57,186 bases of DNA from Nitrospirales bacterium (GTDB lineage Bacteria > Nitrospirota > Nitrospiria > Nitrospirales > UBA8639). Below are positions 27,070 to 36,216 of this stretch, piece after piece. Location: NCBI GenBank assembly GCA_029261255.1, contig JAJDBQ010000207.1, positions 1 through 57,186 on the forward strand, written 5' to 3'. The first letter of the stretch is position 1. Each line of letters starts with the position of its first letter. Below the pieces are notes generated by a model. That model was not told where the DNA came from and did no database searches. It saw only the letters and a list, made by a program, of their open reading frames with translations. A program made the translations under genes and the position numbers.

Positions 27070-27732
27070 ATGAGTATTCGTAAAAAATTAGTTCTTGCTT
27101 CGATGGCTGCAGTGTTATTAATGACTTCAGTATCTACCGCCTCTGCAATCATGCTGCGGTTGAGCAGTGGTGTCGACACCGTAACCTGCGCAGGTGATGT
27201 AGGATGCTTTGGCAACGCGAACCAGGCCACATATTTATCTCTTGTTGGCGGTAATGTTGGAAACTTTGAGATTAACCAAATCACTGGATTGGTTGGCGGG
27301 ACGACTTCCGCGCCTTTGATAGACCTTTCCGCTCTTGCTACGACGTCCACAGGCCCCGGAACATTAACTGTCGAACTCACAGCAGGAGGGTTCACAGGTG
27401 GCATTGTCCAGGGATTTAACTTTGGCCTTTCAGGTACCAATGCTCAGAATGTTGTTATCGATTTCTACGCAGACGCGACCAATGCTGACTTTGGTATGGG
27501 CACCTTATTAGGTTCACTAAACGGTGAAGGAACCTTTAGCACAGTTGGTGGCGCTCCTTTCGCATCTGCCACACCATATTCATTAACCATGATAGCGACC
27601 ATTACACATGACGCCAACAACACGGTGACGAGTACAGATGCTCAAATCAACGCCGTCCCAGAACCAGGCACCATGATGTTAATGGGTAGCGGGCTCTTGG
27701 GCTTAGGAGTCTGGAGACGATTCAAGAAATAA
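27070..27732 (+). CDS. Secreted PEP-CTERM sorting-domain protein 1
   Basis: A 220-residue exported protein. Its signal peptide (MSIRKKLVLASMAAVLLM..., cleavage after ASA) leads into a Thr/Gly/Ala-rich beta-type region without a known enzyme fold. The tail is a complete PEP-CTERM signal: VPEPGTMMLMGSG, a hydrophobic helix LLGLGVW and the basic RRFKK. In this system exosortase recognises PEP, cleaves there and hands the protein to the cell surface or biofilm matrix. AAAAGGAGG at 27057-27065 sets the start. Expression is expected from the sigma-54 promoter at 26973, and a strong terminator follows at 27771. It is related in its tail and leader to the protein at 28933. Confidence 0.9.
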   Translation: MSIRKKLVLASMAAVLLMTSVSTASAIMLRLSSGVDTVTCAGDVGCFGNANQATYLSLVGGNVGNFEINQITGLVGGTTSAPLIDLSALATTSTGPGTLTVELTAGGFTGGIVQGFNFGLSGTNAQNVVIDFYADATNADFGMGTLLGSLNGEGTFSTVGGAPFASATPYSLTMIATITHDANNTVTSTDAQINAVPEPGTMMLMGSGLLGLGVWRRFKK

Positions 27733-27770
27733 GCAGTCAAGTATTTCCAGCTAGACCTTCTAGCCGGACG

Positions 27771-27808
27771 AAAAACCCGGGCGAGGAAAATCCTCACCCG
27801 GGTTTTTT
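27771..27808 (+). terminator. Intrinsic terminator of PEP-CTERM gene 1
   Basis: ACCCGGGCGAGG and CCTCACCCGGGT form a 12-position stem with one mismatch and an AAAAT loop, followed by TTTTTT at 27803-27808. It begins 38 bp after the stop codon. Confidence 0.9.
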
Positions 27809-28813
27809 ATTAACAATCTCCGCGCATTTCCAATTCATTGTCTGCCCGCTAACACCTTAAAGCCATTCAGGCAAGTAACCCTATTTCCCAGTCTTTCCTT
27901 GTCCAATTTTTTCGCGCCATGTGTGCAAACAGCCACATGCCTCGCCAAGCCTTGAAGCTGACTCTCTGTGCCAGCACCCATCCGGAGTGAGCGTATTCAC
28001 AGGATCAGCTCAAATCACTTGGCTACACGGCATCGCCCGAATTGGAAGTCCTCAAAAAAGCAAAAATTCTTGCGTGCCGAAGGCCGCCGATGGCGTAGAA
28101 CGCTGATATCACTTATGCCCCAGACTCATGAACCATGAATGCTTTCGAGTCATTCATCCTGCATGGGAAGAAACAACATCCTATGCCACTAAGCTGTTTC
28201 CACACAGGCACCGTAATTTTCGAAAAAGTAGGGATCGGAAAACCAAACTTTTTAGGATGTCTCAACCCAGAAACACCCGATCATGGAATTCAAGGGACGA
28301 CCGCACATCACCCGGTTTATGGGAAGCATGCGGTCAAGTCTTCTCAAAATGAACACAGAGCGTTCAAGTCAGACAAAATACCTCAAATTCCAATCCATAC
28401 AACAATGCATAACATATTGTTTTTGCTTAACTTTTAAGTGTAAAGTAAACTGACACTTTCTAGAGGGACCGAAAATCACAAGATTATCTCGCGAACAAGA
28501 CTGACTCCAAAATGAGGAAGACCAATCTATCTAAAACTTCATCTCTAATAACTTGTTTTTACTAAAGAAAATGAATATGAATGTGCAAGAATAGACAACG
28601 ACACGAAGAATCCCCTCACCATATAACAGGACAACTGTCCAAAATGGTTAAATCAAGGAGGATTTGTCACTGAAAATAGTCAGAATTTTTAACAATCAGG
28701 TGATTTAACAGGCACGATACCTCCCTCTAAGATTATAAAAAAAATCACACAAGTATTTGTTTTTATTAAACTTTACATAAACAAACAACAAAGTGCCCAC
28801 AAAAAACAAACTA
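27809..28813. other. Intergenic region between the two PEP-CTERM genes
   Basis: About 1 kb with no recognised gene. A 100-codon plus frame (28135-28437) has no ribosome binding site or motif. AAGTGT-N11-ACACTT at 28436-28458 is a perfect 6-bp inverted repeat, but it lies about 355 bp upstream of the promoter. AAGGAGG at 28656-28662 precedes only a tiny frame. Confidence 0.4.
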
Positions 28814-28830
28814 TGGTATAACGTTTGCTT
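28814..28830 (+). promoter_or_regulatory. Sigma-54 (-24/-12) promoter of PEP-CTERM gene 2
   Basis: TGGTAT-AACGT-TTGC at 28814-28828 has GG at 28815-28816 and GC at 28827-28828 with the exact 10-base spacing. It shares TGGYAT-N5-TTGC with the promoter at 26973. Transcription would start near 28840, about 90 nt before ATG 28933. It rules out the upstream TTG at 28825 as a start, because that codon lies inside the -12 element. Confidence 0.65.
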
Positions 28831-28932
28831 TATAAATATAAAATGATGAAACATCATCTAAGAGCAATGGAACTTCATCAACTTGAAGAACCTAGAAAAA
28901 ATAATCAGTCTTTATTTTCACAAGGAGGTTTT

Positions 28933-29505
28933 ATGAACGGATTTAAGAAAACAATCATGGCTGCTACTGCAGCTTTGGTACTCGGCCTTGCGGCGTCTGC
29001 CCATGCTGTGCCTATTGCAGGTGACATTGCATTCGGTGGAACAGTTGATGCCACTCTAGATCTCTCCACAACCAATGTTGTCAACTTCAATAACCCATCT
29101 ATTGTTACAGCAGCTACTGGTGACTTTGCTGCCAATGGTGTTGGCGCATTTGCGACGATGGCAACATTCAACAACTTTCAGATTAATCCCTTTAATCCAA
29201 ATAACCCATTGTGGAGTGTTGCTCCAGGTGGATTTCAATTTAATTTGACTTCAATAAACATCACAAATCAGACTGCGGCCAATCTGACCATTGTCGGGTC
29301 GGGAACCTTAACATCAAGCGTAGCTGGCTTAGACGCAACTACATTTGCATGGAGCTTTAGTGCTGATCGATCAGGGCAAATGTTGGTCGCATTCTCTTCA
29401 ACCAACACTCCAGTTGCTAATCCAGTTGTTCCTGAACCAGGCACCATGTTGCTCATGGGCAGCGGACTTGTGGGCTTAGGCCTCTGGAGACGGTTCAAGA
29501 AGTAA
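28933..29505 (+). CDS. Secreted PEP-CTERM sorting-domain protein 2
   Basis: A 190-residue exported protein with signal peptide MNGFKKTIMAATAALVLGL (cleavage after AHA), an Asn/Thr/Ala-rich middle of low complexity likely to form beta strands, and the tail VPEPGTMLLMGSG-LVGLGLW-RRFKK. The tail differs from that of the protein at 27070 at only a few positions. It is a predicted exosortase substrate destined for the surface or matrix. ATG 28933 follows CAAGGAGGTTTT, the same ribosome-binding context as gene 1. A frame open further upstream to 28825 is not used because it overlaps the promoter. A strong terminator follows. Confidence 0.9.
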   Translation: MNGFKKTIMAATAALVLGLAASAHAVPIAGDIAFGGTVDATLDLSTTNVVNFNNPSIVTAATGDFAANGVGAFATMATFNNFQINPFNPNNPLWSVAPGGFQFNLTSINITNQTAANLTIVGSGTLTSSVAGLDATTFAWSFSADRSGQMLVAFSSTNTPVANPVVPEPGTMLLMGSGLVGLGLWRRFKK

Positions 29506-29550
29506 GCAACAGTACAAGATAACCAACTAGGCACAACTAGCTCTGGCCCC

Positions 29551-29588
29551 AAAAGGAGGTGAGGATATATCCTCACCTCCTTTTTTTT
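29551..29588 (+). terminator. Intrinsic terminator of PEP-CTERM gene 2
   Basis: GGAGGTGAGGA and TCCTCACCTCC (29555-29580) form a perfect 11-bp stem around TATA, with A4 before and T8 after (29581-29588). The A/T flanks make it potentially bidirectional. Confidence 0.92.
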
Positions 29589-29793
29589 CGCACAGCATTT
29601 GCGCTCCCCTACGACTGATCCGTATTTTCTGGAGACAGTTCAAGCATGGACGACTCCTCTTCAACGACTCCAAAATCTCAATCCACAGCCAAGCACTTAG
29701 CAGTCAATCCACAGACCCACGCAAACAAACCAGAAACCCACAATAACTCCACCTCTATAGGTGTCAGGAACCTATTATGTGGACTTATTTCTT

Positions 29794-30898
29794 GAATTCA
29801 AGTTCGAAGTGCAACACTTTCTTGGGAGAATCGCTGAAGCTTCGGTGTAAGAATGCGGTACAGTGAGGCGAATTTTCATGATGAACCGAGAGGAGCTTCA
29901 TTCCATCCTACACCCAACTGACCCTTCAAGAGCGAGTGAGCCTTGGCCACATGCGAGGCGCTCAACTCTCGCTAAGAGAGATTGCGCGACGATTAGCCCG
30001 AAGCCCCAGCACCATTGCTCGAGAAGTGCGGCGGAACCGTTGCCCGGTGGGTCCCGACTATGATGGTTGGGCTGCCCACCCTCAAGCCGTCAAGCGACGG
30101 CAGATCGCTCGTCGTCCGACACGCATGGCTCATCCGACCTTAGCGGCGTATATCCGCATGAAGTTATCCGCCACGTATTCTCCTGAACAAATTGTGGGCG
30201 GTTACGCCAAGAACACCCGTCTCACATCCCCGTGTTCATTTCCCATTAAACCATTTATACCTGGCTGGCCCAGGATCGTCTCAGCGGCGGACAGTGGTAT
30301 CAGTGTTTACGCCAGCACGGGAAACGGCGTCGGCGCTACGGGAGCAAGCGAACGCGGCCTTGGCCGGATGATCGAGTGGGCATTGATGCGCGCCCGGCTA
30401 TCGTCGAGCGTCGCCACCGGTTTGGCGATTGGGAAAGCGATACGGTTGAAGGAAGCAAAGCTGGAGGCGGCTTTCTGGCCACCCATGTTGAACGCAAATC
30501 GGGCTATGTTTGCGTGGCCAAATTGGCCAATAAACGGGCGGACGTTTTTGCCGCAGGGACGATTCGCGTACTCCGAGGTTTTCCCCCGTCCTTGCGGCGG
30601 ACGCTGACCGCCGATAATGGGGTCGAATTCGCGCATTTCAAGCGATTAGAAACCGCCTTAGGCCTCAAGGTGTATTTTGCCCATCCGTATGCGGCCTGGG
30701 AGCGAGGCAGCAATGAGAATACCAATGGCCTCTTGCGAGAGTTCTTCCCCAAGGGCAGTGATTTCTCTACAATTAGTCATCAAGCCGTGGCCCGGGCGAC
30801 GGCCTTACTCAATCATCGGCCACGCAAACGCCTTCAGTTCCGTACACCGGCGGAAGTCCTGGCACAAATTCCCAGTGTTGCACTTCAACTTTGAATTC
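29794..30898 (+). mobile_element. IS30-family element, inactive, about 1.1 kb
   Basis: Imperfect inverted repeats at 29794-29818 and 30874-30898 match at 22 of 25 positions (GAATTCAA...GAAGTGCAACACT). They enclose a single IS30-type transposase gene carrying a frameshift and a stop. It sits between the PEP-CTERM genes and the EPS export operon, which were probably contiguous before insertion. Confidence 0.75.
29909..30894 (+). pseudogene. IS30-family transposase, frameshifted and interrupted
   Basis: The N-terminal part reads YTQLTLQERVSLGHMRGAQL then an HTH (LSLREIARRLARSPSTIAREV), the IS30 pattern. A one-base deletion near 30197-30202 breaks the frame within the EQIVGG region. In the downstream frame FISH is followed by TAA at 30247-30249, where the family has Glu before TIY. 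The DDE core is otherwise intact: DWESDTV, TADNGVEF and ENTNGLLREFFPKG, ending at TGA 30892-30894. A normal start codon is also missing upstream of 29909. No active transposase is expected. Confidence 0.8.
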
Positions 30899-31210
30899 AC
30901 CTCTACGACAATCAATACGAATGGAGTTCTCTAACATCCATGGCTACTAAATAATAATTTCGGGCTTACCAAATATCCAAAGATCCACTCACAAACCTTC
31001 TTTTTGGCATGAGCATGAGGGTCCTATTGAGGCTGTCATCTCGGATACCCGTAGCTCTTCTTTCATCCTCAATATGCCAAGACTTCGCCTAATCCCCACC
31101 AAAGATTGCACAGTTCATTCAAGTGGATTTACCACTCGCTTGAGATCAAATCAATTACTCTTAACGGACCTAATATTTTTTCCGATTGAAACTGCAGCAA
31201 AAGCTATCGC
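30899..31210. other. No recognisable gene downstream of the deacetylase gene
   Basis: About 310 bp between the IS30 right end and the stop of the minus-strand deacetylase gene. No terminator hairpin or frame is recognised. Confidence 0.4.
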
Positions 31211-32035
31211 TTAACTAGGCAATAGTGCTTGGATGGGACCAAAGGAAAAATCATTGATGAGTTGCGTGAGGCGACCGTGGACTTTGTCCAGGTTGAGATA
31301 ATGTCGAAATTGAGAGAGCGCGGATCCACGCATACGAGGCTGTCCAGGATCGAGTTCCCATGGATGCAAGTACATAATAAGGGGCTGACCTTGGGCTTCA
31401 ACTCGGCGCAACAGCCTTTTGAGAATCGGATAAGGAAACAATCGGAAATACCCCCCGCCAGCCACTGGTAGTGTAAACCCGGCCAATTTGCAGGTCGATG
31501 GCGGCACTTCGACAATAGGTCCGGAATCGGTATCGAGGGTATGAATGGATGATTGAGCGCCAGGAATTCCATAATAGTCATGCACAATTGGTACGATACT
31601 CGAATCGTAGCGATACCCTTCTTCCACTAAGATAGGCAAAGCCCATTCCGTTTCTTTCGTGATGGAAAATGTGGGCGCACGATAACCCAATACAGGTTTC
31701 CCGCTAATGTCCTCAAGAATTTTTTTGGCCCGCCTGATATCTTCGCGAAAGGTATTTGGATGTTGTGCCGTAATGAGCTCATGCCCATATCCATGGGAAG
31801 CCAGTTCATGCCCGGCAGCTACCATGCGCTTTACTAAGGGCTTATTCCTTTCTGCGACCCAACCCAAGACAAACATTGTCGCTTTGATTCCCCGCTGCTC
31901 TAACACGTCGAGAATGACTTGCGTGTTTCGCTCTACGCGGCTCTCTTGCGTCTCCCAATGACGCCGGCGCGCCGCTGAATCAAATGCTGCCACTTGAAAA
32001 TGCTCTTCGATGTCAAAACTGATTCCGTGCATCAT
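31211..32035 (-). CDS. XrtA-system polysaccharide deacetylase (NodB-type)
   Basis: A 274-residue carbohydrate esterase family 4 enzyme. It has the motif-1 region HGISFDIEEHF with the catalytic acidic pair, RVERNTQVILDVLEQRGIKA, motif 2 HELASHGYGHE with two metal-binding His, motif 3 GYRAPTFSI, and a C-terminal DUF3473-like segment with MYLHPWELDPGQPR. This set of motifs marks the TIGR03006-like group in XrtA/PEP-CTERM loci. It removes N-acetyl groups from the exopolysaccharide. There is no signal peptide, so it may act on lipid-linked precursors in the cytoplasm. It is the last gene of the export operon. Confidence 0.88.
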   Translation of the reverse strand: MMHGISFDIEEHFQVAAFDSAARRRHWETQESRVERNTQVILDVLEQRGIKATMFVLGWVAERNKPLVKRMVAAGHELASHGYGHELITAQHPNTFREDIRRAKKILEDISGKPVLGYRAPTFSITKETEWALPILVEEGYRYDSSIVPIVHDYYGIPGAQSSIHTLDTDSGPIVEVPPSTCKLAGFTLPVAGGGYFRLFPYPILKRLLRRVEAQGQPLIMYLHPWELDPGQPRMRGSALSQFRHYLNLDKVHGRLTQLINDFSFGPIQALLPS

Positions 32036-32078
32036 GTTCTACACCTAGCGTCCTTCATTGGTTGTTTTTTCATGAGTA

Positions 32079-33119
32079 TTATCGGGCCCCACTTCCACGC
32101 AGCACAACACGAATGGTGCGTAATAAAATTTTCAAATCTAAATACAACGATAAATTTTTCACGTAGTAAAGATCGTATTGCAGTTTGACATGCGAGTCCT
32201 CCAACGAAGCCGCATATTGGAAACATGCTTGAGCCCATCCTGTAATTCCTGGTCGAACTGTATGTCGCAAATCATAATAAGGAATTTGTGTTCTGAGATC
32301 GTGCACGAAATGCGGACGCTCCGGCCTTGGGCCGACGAGACTCATTTCGCCTTTTAGCACATTAATGAACTGCGGCAATTCATCCAAGCGAAGTTTCCGT
32401 AACCAATAACCTAGTCGCGTCACACGAGCATCACCCTGCGCTGCCCATTGCACACCATCCGCTTCCGCATCTTGCCTCATCGATCGAAATTTGAGAAGCA
32501 CATATGGGTATCCATGAAGACCCACACGCGTCTGGCGATAGAGCACAGGTCCAGCAGAATCCCATTTGATACACAGGGCAATCACACTCATCAGCGGAGC
32601 TAAGAAGACAAGACCGAGCAGAGCTCCTACGATGTCTCCAATCCGCTTTATCACCATAATGCCTGGTTTACGCTCAAAGCCTGACGAAAAAATTAAAAAA
32701 CTGGGCTTCAGCTCATCGATAGACAAGCGCCCGCATTCCTCCTCATACATGCGATGCCCATCGACCACCTCTATCCCCATTGATTTGACGTCCAATAATG
32801 CATCCAACGGCATCGATCCTCGCCGATCTTCTACGCAAACCGCGATACTTTGTACTTGATGATATTCCGATAGTTCATATAATTGGTCGACTGTGCCAAT
32901 GATTGTCGGATTGACTACATGCGTTCCAACTCGAGCGGGATTTCTTGAAAGAACACCCACAACCTCATATCGATGCGACCGATCATACACCAACACTCTG
33001 GCTAAATCATGCGCGAGTTTTCCGTCGCCTAAAATTAAGACGCGCTTTTTAAACCCAAACCATTTGTAAGGAGTCCGCTTTTTAGAGAGAGGCTGATTGA
33101 AACCACCTGAGCTCAGCAT
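32079..33119 (-). CDS. Initiating sugar-phosphate transferase, EpsB/WcaJ type, lacking the N-terminal membrane bundle
   Basis: A 346-residue polyprenyl-phosphate sugar transferase matching the TIGR03013-like XrtA family. It has a Rossmann-like N-terminal domain (RVLILGDGKLAHDLARVL), a re-entrant hydrophobic hairpin (IVGALLGLVFLAPLMSVIAL), then the catalytic segment with YRQTRVGLHGYPYVLLKFRSM, TRLGYWLRKLRLDELPQ and MSLVGPRPERP. It transfers a sugar phosphate to undecaprenyl phosphate, starting the repeat unit. Family members usually carry four or five further N-terminal membrane helices; here the protein begins just before the Rossmann domain, 36 bp after the upstream stop. The catalytic part appears complete. 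Confidence 0.88.
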   Translation of the reverse strand: MLSSGGFNQPLSKKRTPYKWFGFKKRVLILGDGKLAHDLARVLVYDRSHRYEVVGVLSRNPARVGTHVVNPTIIGTVDQLYELSEYHQVQSIAVCVEDRRGSMPLDALLDVKSMGIEVVDGHRMYEEECGRLSIDELKPSFLIFSSGFERKPGIMVIKRIGDIVGALLGLVFLAPLMSVIALCIKWDSAGPVLYRQTRVGLHGYPYVLLKFRSMRQDAEADGVQWAAQGDARVTRLGYWLRKLRLDELPQFINVLKGEMSLVGPRPERPHFVHDLRTQIPYYDLRHTVRPGITGWAQACFQYAASLEDSHVKLQYDLYYVKNLSLYLDLKILLRTIRVVLRGSGAR

Positions 33120-33155
33120 GATGATGGGGAAATCGAAATCGAGGTATTGCCTCGT

Positions 33156-35489
33156 TTATTCAGAGTTGGAGAGGGCATAGGGTGCGGCATAATACCCGTG
33201 ACGAACATAATAGGGAACACCCTCAGACCAGGCATCGGTTAGTAACATCCGCGTGACATGTGAGCCTTGCAGCATGGCAGTGGCTTTTTGAACGACATCC
33301 TTGGGGGTGACACCTGAACGGACGACCATGAGCACATAGCCTGCAAGCCCGCTTAGCACATTAATATCCGCTAACGGGAGAATTGGAGGACCATCCAAAA
33401 TGACAAATCGATACTGCGATTTCACTGAATCAATGAGCGCAGACAAAAGATGCAATTTGGATAAGGAAACCGCGTTGACCTCCAAATTCCCAACAGCCAA
33501 ACCCCATAAGGGCAAATCTTCAATTTTCTGAAAACACGACTCTAGTGGAAGGTCTCCAGCTAAATACTCGGCTACTCCTGGATACTGTTGTAACGACAAT
33601 ACATTATGGAGATTGGGACGTTTGTAATCACAATCAATCACGAGCGTTGGCTCATCAAGATCACGCGCGAGCGTGTAAGCAAGATTCGCCGCCGTTGAAG
33701 TTTTGCCTTCTCCCTGCATGGCACTTGAAATAAGCACCACATTCCCCATCGGGCTATCAACCAATAAATCTAAACGCGTAGCGGCCACACGAAATTGCTC
33801 GGACACCACAGATTCAGGACGCCACTTTGCTACTAAATTATATGGCTTAGGGAAATCATTAGTCGATGCAGTTTTCCCAGAGAACATCGACGGTGATTTT
33901 CCCGTTCCTTCGAAAGAGGAGTACCCTCTCTTACCAAAATCTTTTGTCTTTCCATTTGTCTCCAAGGGCGGGCCTGCTATACCTGGCAACATCTTCATTG
34001 ACTTACCATAGACCATTTTGAAACTGGGTATCGTGGCAAGCAACGGAAATCCTAAAGAGACCTCAACATCATCAGAACGCCGAAATGTCGGCGACAAGAG
34101 ATCCAACAGAAATGCCAAACCAAATCCCGATCCCACTCCGCCCATCAGGCCCATGAGTGCAATCAATTCGCGACGTAGCCCTTCCGGCTTCGACGGCAAA
34201 TTGGCGGGATCCAAAATCCGAAATCTTTCGCCTTTTTGACGTGTATCAAGATTTTGGGAGATACTGGCATTGATCTGCTTCTGATGAAGATGTTGATAAT
34301 TATCAACCATATTCCCATAATTCCGCTCGAGTCCCAATAATTCTTGCTCGCGCTCTGGGGTCCGCTCAATCCGACCTTCAAAATCAGCCATAGAAGCCGC
34401 GGTTCGTTTTAATTGGGATCTCAATTGGGCGACTTGCAGCTTCAATTCATTCCGCTCGTCTTTGAGTTCTGCCAAATATGGATCAAATGGCATCGCCGAA
34501 GATGTAAGCTCCTCACTTGGTTCGCCTCGCTGAGCAATCTGTTCTTCGAGTGACTTTATTTGATGTTTTAACGACGCCACATCGGGATACGCATCCGTAA
34601 ACTCACTGGCTAGTTTTTTCAATTCGTTCTTGAGTTCAGATAACTGTATGACCAACGGATCTCCACGCCTCCCTGTAGTTTGACCTTCAAGGAGCGTTGG
34701 ATTAGAGCCATAATCTCTGATCGACTGTTGTAATAATTCTAAGCGGGAATTTATTTCATTGAGTGATTCTTGAATACGTATTTTTTCCAACTGTAACCGG
34801 TCAAGCGTACGAAGATTGGTGTCTAATTGAGCGGGTAATTCTCCTATATATCGCATCTTGTATTCGGATAGGACTTGTTCCTTCTCATCCAGCGCCGCTT
34901 TGGCGACAACCAACTCTTGCTCCAAAAACTCCGTGGCACCCTCAATAAACTGCTCGCGCATTTTAATATTGCCGTCAATATATTGAGAGGCTAATTTTGA
35001 GGTCACCTTCATCGCGACCAGTGGATCTTCATGTGCAAAGGAAATAGTCAGGGCTTCTAATTGTCCCCGACTGCCCTTCGTCGAAATCACCACATTTTTC
35101 CTCAACCCTTTAATAATAGGCTCATAGCCCTCACGCTTCACGACATCTGGTGATAATTGAAATTCATCGATCACCTTCTGAAGATTAGTTCGGCTCAAGA
35201 CTTGTTGGGTAATCGTCGAAACCCGTTCAGCCGCACTACCTCCCACAACTGAAGGAACATATTTTTCATGAATTTTTTGTTGTTCCACTAAGATAACCGT
35301 GCTTGATCGATAGACATCCTTTTTGAACCACGCCATCGTCCCACCAACAGCGATACCAACTAGCATCAAAGAAATAATGAGCCATTTTCGCCTAATCGCC
35401 ATATCAAGAATATCCTTGACATACGACAGGATAACTATCGATTGTTCTTTGTCTGCATGAGCCCCTTTGGGCAATATAGAATTAGCCAT
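33156..35489 (-). CDS. Wzc-type chain-length determinant fused to a tyrosine autokinase
   Basis: A 777-residue polysaccharide co-polymerase. It has a Wzz domain with a first membrane helix (about 35-55), a long periplasmic coiled coil (about 180-420), a second membrane segment near 450 (LMGLMGGVGSGFGLAFLLDLL) and a cytoplasmic BY-kinase. Kinase motifs are Walker A QGEGKTS near 593-598, Walker A' VIDCDYKRP, Walker B FVILDGPP near 695, and a Tyr-rich tail (YYVRHGYYAAPYA) for autophosphorylation. It controls chain length and couples synthesis to the Wza exporter. Many XrtA loci encode the two halves separately; here they are fused. Confidence 0.92.
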   Translation of the reverse strand: MANSILPKGAHADKEQSIVILSYVKDILDMAIRRKWLIISLMLVGIAVGGTMAWFKKDVYRSSTVILVEQQKIHEKYVPSVVGGSAAERVSTITQQVLSRTNLQKVIDEFQLSPDVVKREGYEPIIKGLRKNVVISTKGSRGQLEALTISFAHEDPLVAMKVTSKLASQYIDGNIKMREQFIEGATEFLEQELVVAKAALDEKEQVLSEYKMRYIGELPAQLDTNLRTLDRLQLEKIRIQESLNEINSRLELLQQSIRDYGSNPTLLEGQTTGRRGDPLVIQLSELKNELKKLASEFTDAYPDVASLKHQIKSLEEQIAQRGEPSEELTSSAMPFDPYLAELKDERNELKLQVAQLRSQLKRTAASMADFEGRIERTPEREQELLGLERNYGNMVDNYQHLHQKQINASISQNLDTRQKGERFRILDPANLPSKPEGLRRELIALMGLMGGVGSGFGLAFLLDLLSPTFRRSDDVEVSLGFPLLATIPSFKMVYGKSMKMLPGIAGPPLETNGKTKDFGKRGYSSFEGTGKSPSMFSGKTASTNDFPKPYNLVAKWRPESVVSEQFRVAATRLDLLVDSPMGNVVLISSAMQGEGKTSTAANLAYTLARDLDEPTLVIDCDYKRPNLHNVLSLQQYPGVAEYLAGDLPLESCFQKIEDLPLWGLAVGNLEVNAVSLSKLHLLSALIDSVKSQYRFVILDGPPILPLADINVLSGLAGYVLMVVRSGVTPKDVVQKATAMLQGSHVTRMLLTDAWSEGVPYYVRHGYYAAPYALSNSE

Positions 35490-35572
35490 TTTTTTCTATT
35501 GCAACTTTCAATCTAAATGAAATCAAGGCTCAAACAACACATTCGATCTTTAATAGCTAGACAACATCATGA

Positions 35573-36181
35573 CTATGGAATCACAATGGTATCGCCAGAT
35601 TGTAGCGTAAGATTATAGACACCACCCTCTTCGGATATCAGATCATCATAACGGAGAGGGATTCGTAATTCCTTGATTGTCCCTTCAGCATTGATCAAAT
35701 TACGCACTACCTGAATATCATTCCGTGAGGCAAATTGCGTAAATCCCCCAGCAAGGGATAACGCTTGGAGAATTGTCGTATAAGATTTCAAGGGCAGTTT
35801 TCCAGGAGTATTCACTTCACCTACCACAAACACATAATAACTATTCACCTCAAGGACATTGACTGACACCGAAGGATTCTCCTTAAACGCCTTAAACCGT
35901 ATGGCAATATCACTAGCCAGTTGGTTCGCCGTCATCCCGCTTGACCGGACATCGCCGATAAGGGGAAGGGAAATGTTACCATCTGGGCGAATCACCACTT
36001 GCCTCGACAGGTCAGGATTTTTCCACACCACCACATCAATGACATCTTCTGGTCCTAACACAAAGCCTTCTTCAGGCGGACCTGGTGGGACAATCACATT
36101 GGGCGGAAAACATCCACTCAGCATAATGGAGAATGAACATATCAACAAAACAGTTTTGATCACTGAATGAGAAATCACCAT
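35573..36181 (-). CDS. Wza-like polysaccharide export lipoprotein
   Basis: A 202-residue outer-membrane polysaccharide export protein. A lipoprotein signal peptide with lipobox LSGC is followed by a Poly_export domain (FVLGPEDVIDVVVWKNPDLSR, VIRPDGNISLPLIGDV) and an SLBB domain (YYVFVVGEVNTPGKLPLKS...TILQALSLAGG). It forms the outer-membrane channel through which the polymer leaves. It lies 35 bp downstream of a paralogue and 83 bp upstream of the Wzc gene, in the same operon. Confidence 0.9.
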   Translation of the reverse strand: MVISHSVIKTVLLICSFSIMLSGCFPPNVIVPPGPPEEGFVLGPEDVIDVVVWKNPDLSRQVVIRPDGNISLPLIGDVRSSGMTANQLASDIAIRFKAFKENPSVSVNVLEVNSYYVFVVGEVNTPGKLPLKSYTTILQALSLAGGFTQFASRNDIQVVRNLINAEGTIKELRIPLRYDDLISEEGGVYNLTLQSGDTIVIP

Positions 36182-36216
36182 ATATCTCCGTCAGATAAAA
36201 AATTACTACTACGCAT

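Noticed and set aside
28135-28437. 100-codon frame between the PEP-CTERM genes
   Set aside because: No ribosome binding site or protein motif; composition matches the surrounding regulatory DNA.
28825-28932. N-terminal extension of PEP-CTERM protein 2 from an upstream start
   Set aside because: It would begin inside the sigma-54 -12 element and puts 36 charged residues before a perfect signal peptide; ATG 28933 has the strong ribosome binding site.
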